The notes beneath the pieces are model-generated. The model ran no database searches. It saw only the letters and a program-made list of their open reading frames with translations, and had not been told where the DNA came from. A DNA stretch of 64,000 bases, taken from Ursus arctos. Its lineage: Eukaryota; Chordata; Mammalia; Carnivora; Ursidae. Location of the stretch: contig NW_026623089.1 in assembly GCF_023065955.2 (NCBI RefSeq), forward strand, positions 30,596,767-30,660,766, read 5' to 3'. Positions 61,312 to 64,000 of this stretch are shown piece by piece. Both the position numbers and the translations under genes were made by a program. Within the stretch, counting starts at the first letter, position 1; every line of letters starts with the position of its first letter.

Positions 61312-63274
61312 TAATTTAGCGTCAAACGAAACTAGATCCCACGAACTCTGTGAACCATGGGGTGTACACTGTTCCCTCCTGGGTAGAGAAGTAAGAGGAG
61401 GAAAGATCCCCAGACATAAAGTCATCTTGGAATAGTCTCTGTTTCTACCTCTGTAAGCGGACTGGTAAACCATGAGTGGAAACCCTTAGACTTGGGATAG
61501 AAAGCAAATTAAGTGATAACATAGCTCTTAGGCAGTCCAGGGGTTTATGGATCTGATCCTATGGCCAAACTCTGCACAGAGATGGGTACACTGTGCTTGT
61601 CCTAGAGCAGAATGTGTTGCCCTGAGGTCCATGTGCAGAGCATTATGGGATAAAAGACAGATCAAGGGGTGGAGGGGAGATGATGTGTATCTGTCCACCC
61701 TTTAACGTCTTCTCGGTCCCATGTGAAGATCCTGCTGTGCAGCACGGATCGGAATAGCTCTGCCGTCACCTGGGATAGTTTCTCCGGCTGCTGCAGTAAT
61801 CCCCCTTTCTTGCCTGGTCTCTCCCTGGGGCCACTGGTATAGGTTTTGTGAAACTGATAGATGGTTGTTGAGGAGGCAGCTTTTCTTTAAAAGACTTTAT
61901 GCCAGCCCTATTATGAAGCAAGCCTATATCCAGCCTCCCATGACTCTTTAGGTTGGTGTCAATTTAATCTAGAGGTGAGTAGGTTGCCTGATTCTCTCAC
62001 ACTATTGGGAACGGTGAGAGGATATGTATGCGAGGGACCCAGGCTGGCATGGGGCTGCTGTATGTGGTAATGTCAGATGCTCAAGGCTCCTGGGGGACTC
62101 TACATCCTGCTCCCGAGCCAAAGGGGCGATGATGCTCTTGCCCCCTGTAGATGGGACCTGAGAAAGGGTCCCAAGGATGGGACCAAGGAAACCACCTGAG
62201 TCAGCTTAACCAGACTCTGCCTCTGTAGGATAGTGGTCAGAGGGGCTGCCACAGTCTCCCCATCAGACACATTGTGTCTCTTGCTTTGTGATTCACATCT
62301 GTCAGCCCCCCTTAAATCTCACTGACCTGGGGTCATTCTGCTTCTTCCACATGATCCTGTGTCTCTCTATTAGCTCAGGGTTGTTGGTGTCTAAGCCTCA
62401 GGGGCAGCTTTAGCTTTCTCATTGCACACACTCGCTGGGCTTCCTGGGCCCACAGGGACCAGCACACGGTCAGAGGTTCAGAGGATGGCACACCTGTTGC
62501 TCCAGAAAGGGGCCCCACCTGCTGATTGGGTAGAATTCCAGCCGCCGTGTGAATCTTGTCTCCAGATCAGGGGAGCGGTGAACCCTGAAGTGGGACTCTG
62601 GCTTGCAGGCTCCCCGGTCCGGGGGCCTCAAGGCTCCCAGCATGTCGTAGGGCAGTGGTTTCTGATCCAGGCTCTGATGCTGGAGCGCGCACGACTTGCA
62701 GTGCAAACCCTCTCTTGGGGAGCTGTACCTCAGGTCCGTAGCTTCTGCTGTGCACGAGCCTCCCTGGTGGCTCGTGTGTTCTCATACCCAGTTCTACACA
62801 TGTCCATGAGAAGGCTAGTCTTCCTTCCCAGCCTGTACCCTGTTCTCCCACTGAGGGCTGGCAGCTCCCACGAAGCTCCTCCTGGGTTGGACCCCCATCC
62901 TCCTGCCAGTCCTACCTCACCTCCCTCTTGAAAGGGCATCTGTGGGCAGCTCCACCAGCAGGCTTATTTTTGACTTGATGTTTTTACAACCCTTTAACAG
63001 CATTCTGGTCTAGACCCCCAAATAGGCCATGTTCCCCAGTTCAGCGTGGCTGTTTCAGTGATCACTTCAAAACCAGACAAGGAAGCAGCTTAAGGAGCAC
63101 GTTGCTTCTCCTCGATGAGCCACACTTCTCTGGTGTGGCCACTTTGCTGGGAAAGGACCGCACTACCCCAGGGGCGTCCTTGTCTCCCACAAACTAGCTC
63201 TCAATTTTATCCCTTCCTAACATGGAGGGAACGTGCAACAGAAAGCCCTGAGCTCCGGAGGTGGGTGGCCATGC

Positions 63275-63430
63275 AGCCACCCAGGCCCCATTCTCCCAGA
63301 GCCCCAGGCTTGGTTTAACGCTCTGCTCTTGCAGTCCTATAAGTCTTAATAATTTTGACCAAGGGATCCTGCATTTTCATTTTACACTGGCCCCCAGAAA
63401 TGCTGAAGCCAGTGCTGGCCATAGGTCCCC
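63275..63430 (+). repeat. Unassigned dispersed repeat copy B (pairs with 44030-44225)
   Basis: 'cagagccccaggcttggtttaacgctctgctcttgcagtcc' then 'gaccaagggatcctgcattttcattttacactgg' match copy A in order and orientation. Confidence 0.5.
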
Positions 63431-63529
63431 TGAGCCTGCTCCCCCTGCTCTCTGTAAGGACACACATCATCAGTGCAGAAGCTCCCACCCAGATCACAGA
63501 GGTCTCCTGGCAAGGACCTGAGAGGCCAT

Positions 63530-63615
63530 CTCTTTTGCTCCTTTATTTTGGAGGCAAGAAAGCTGAGGCCCAGAGACGTGAAGTCACGATCCAAGCTCAC
63601 AACAGCAGAGCCCAC
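63530..63615 (-). repeat. MIR fragment (antisense)
   Basis: 'attttggaggcaagaaagctgaggcccagag' then 'gaagtcacgatccaagctcac'. Confidence 0.55.
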
Positions 63616-64000
63616 TCCAGGACCATATCTCCCTGTTTGCCTGTGAGGAGAAGGGAGAGCGCCCACCCACCCCACCCCTTTATTAGCCCGGTGTCCACCC
63701 CCCTTTATTAACCCTCTGTCATGTACTGGGCAATAAAGCTTAGTCTAGCTTAGTCTGTATTCTATATTTTCCCTAAGCATTTTTTTTTTAAACTAAAAGG
63801 CAACTAATTCACTGGTGAGAAACCCCAGTGAAGTCCCGCAGAACCATGCCTGTCAGGATTTCAGGCTTGTACGTGTTTCCTGGTCCAGACTTGAATTCCA
63901 TGCTGACCCAGCACATCTGGTATCTACAGATACATAATTTTTAAAGAACGCTCCCACAATAGTTTATGTCATCTGAGAGCGAGTTGTAATTATAAAGAGA

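Larger units (their letters stand above)
56107..64000 (+). other. BLNK: BLNK intron 1 (first 7.9 kb)
   Basis: Starts at the exon 1 donor. Contains L2, two SINEs, MER5A, MIR fragments, a (GTT)n run and an unnamed dispersed repeat. Between 57600-58850 and 61320-63270 I recognise no element and no exon; the 62100-63000 part is GC-rich. Confidence 0.85.

Noticed and set aside
62422..62931. 169-codon plus-strand open frame in BLNK intron 1
   Set aside because: GC-rich region gives open frames on both strands. No domain, and the position does not fit BLNK exon 2.
56107..64000. BLNK exon 2
   Set aside because: No sequence that could encode QLQKMVHDIKNNEGG was seen, so the exon lies to the right of the window.

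Overview
The window is vertebrate nuclear DNA from a carnivoran mammal. The evidence is intron-exon structure with GT/AG junctions, a dense load of MIR, L2, L1, MaLR and hAT fossils, and several tRNA-Lys-type carnivore SINEs (SINEC). Two of the SINEs have the long pyrimidine-rich 3' part seen in bears and seals, so an arctoid carnivore (bear- or seal-like) is most likely. That last step rests on remembered subfamily features, not on a search.

Left part (1-26968): the minus strand carries DNTT, terminal deoxynucleotidyltransferase (TdT). I place ten consecutive coding exons (exon 1 at 26712-26914 down to exon 10 at 864-947). All are in frame, all have canonical splice sites, and together they encode 481 residues. 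The last exon (about 28 residues in human) lies beyond the left edge. The BRCT region, nuclear localisation signal, Pol X HhH regions, catalytic aspartates, Loop 1 and GWTGSR motif are all intact. A close match to the classic TATA-less TdT initiator lies 54 bases upstream of the ATG.

Middle (26969-56059): about 29 kb with no protein-coding gene that I can support. It holds L1 fragments, SINEs, MIR/L2, MaLR LTRs, a U6 snRNA pseudogene, simple repeats and an exact CTCF core motif.

Right part (56060-64000): the plus strand carries the first coding exon of BLNK (B-cell linker, SLP-65) at 56060-56106, followed by its first intron to the window end. DNTT and BLNK are therefore head-to-head, as in the human 10q24 region. 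Both are lymphoid genes: TdT adds N nucleotides during V(D)J joining, and BLNK carries the pre-B/B-cell receptor signal.

There is no operon, CRISPR array or other unknown multi-gene system here. The signals most worth following up are: a CpG-rich, NRF1-containing promoter-like patch with a plus-strand splice donor inside DNTT intron 8; two exact CTCF cores pointing away from each other on either side of DNTT; a near-identical 103-bp tandem duplication in intron 1; an inverted repeat pair around 38.2-40.7 kb; lymphoid-type motifs upstream of BLNK; and two single-codon differences from human TdT (one lost at the exon 2/3 junction, one gained in exon 8).
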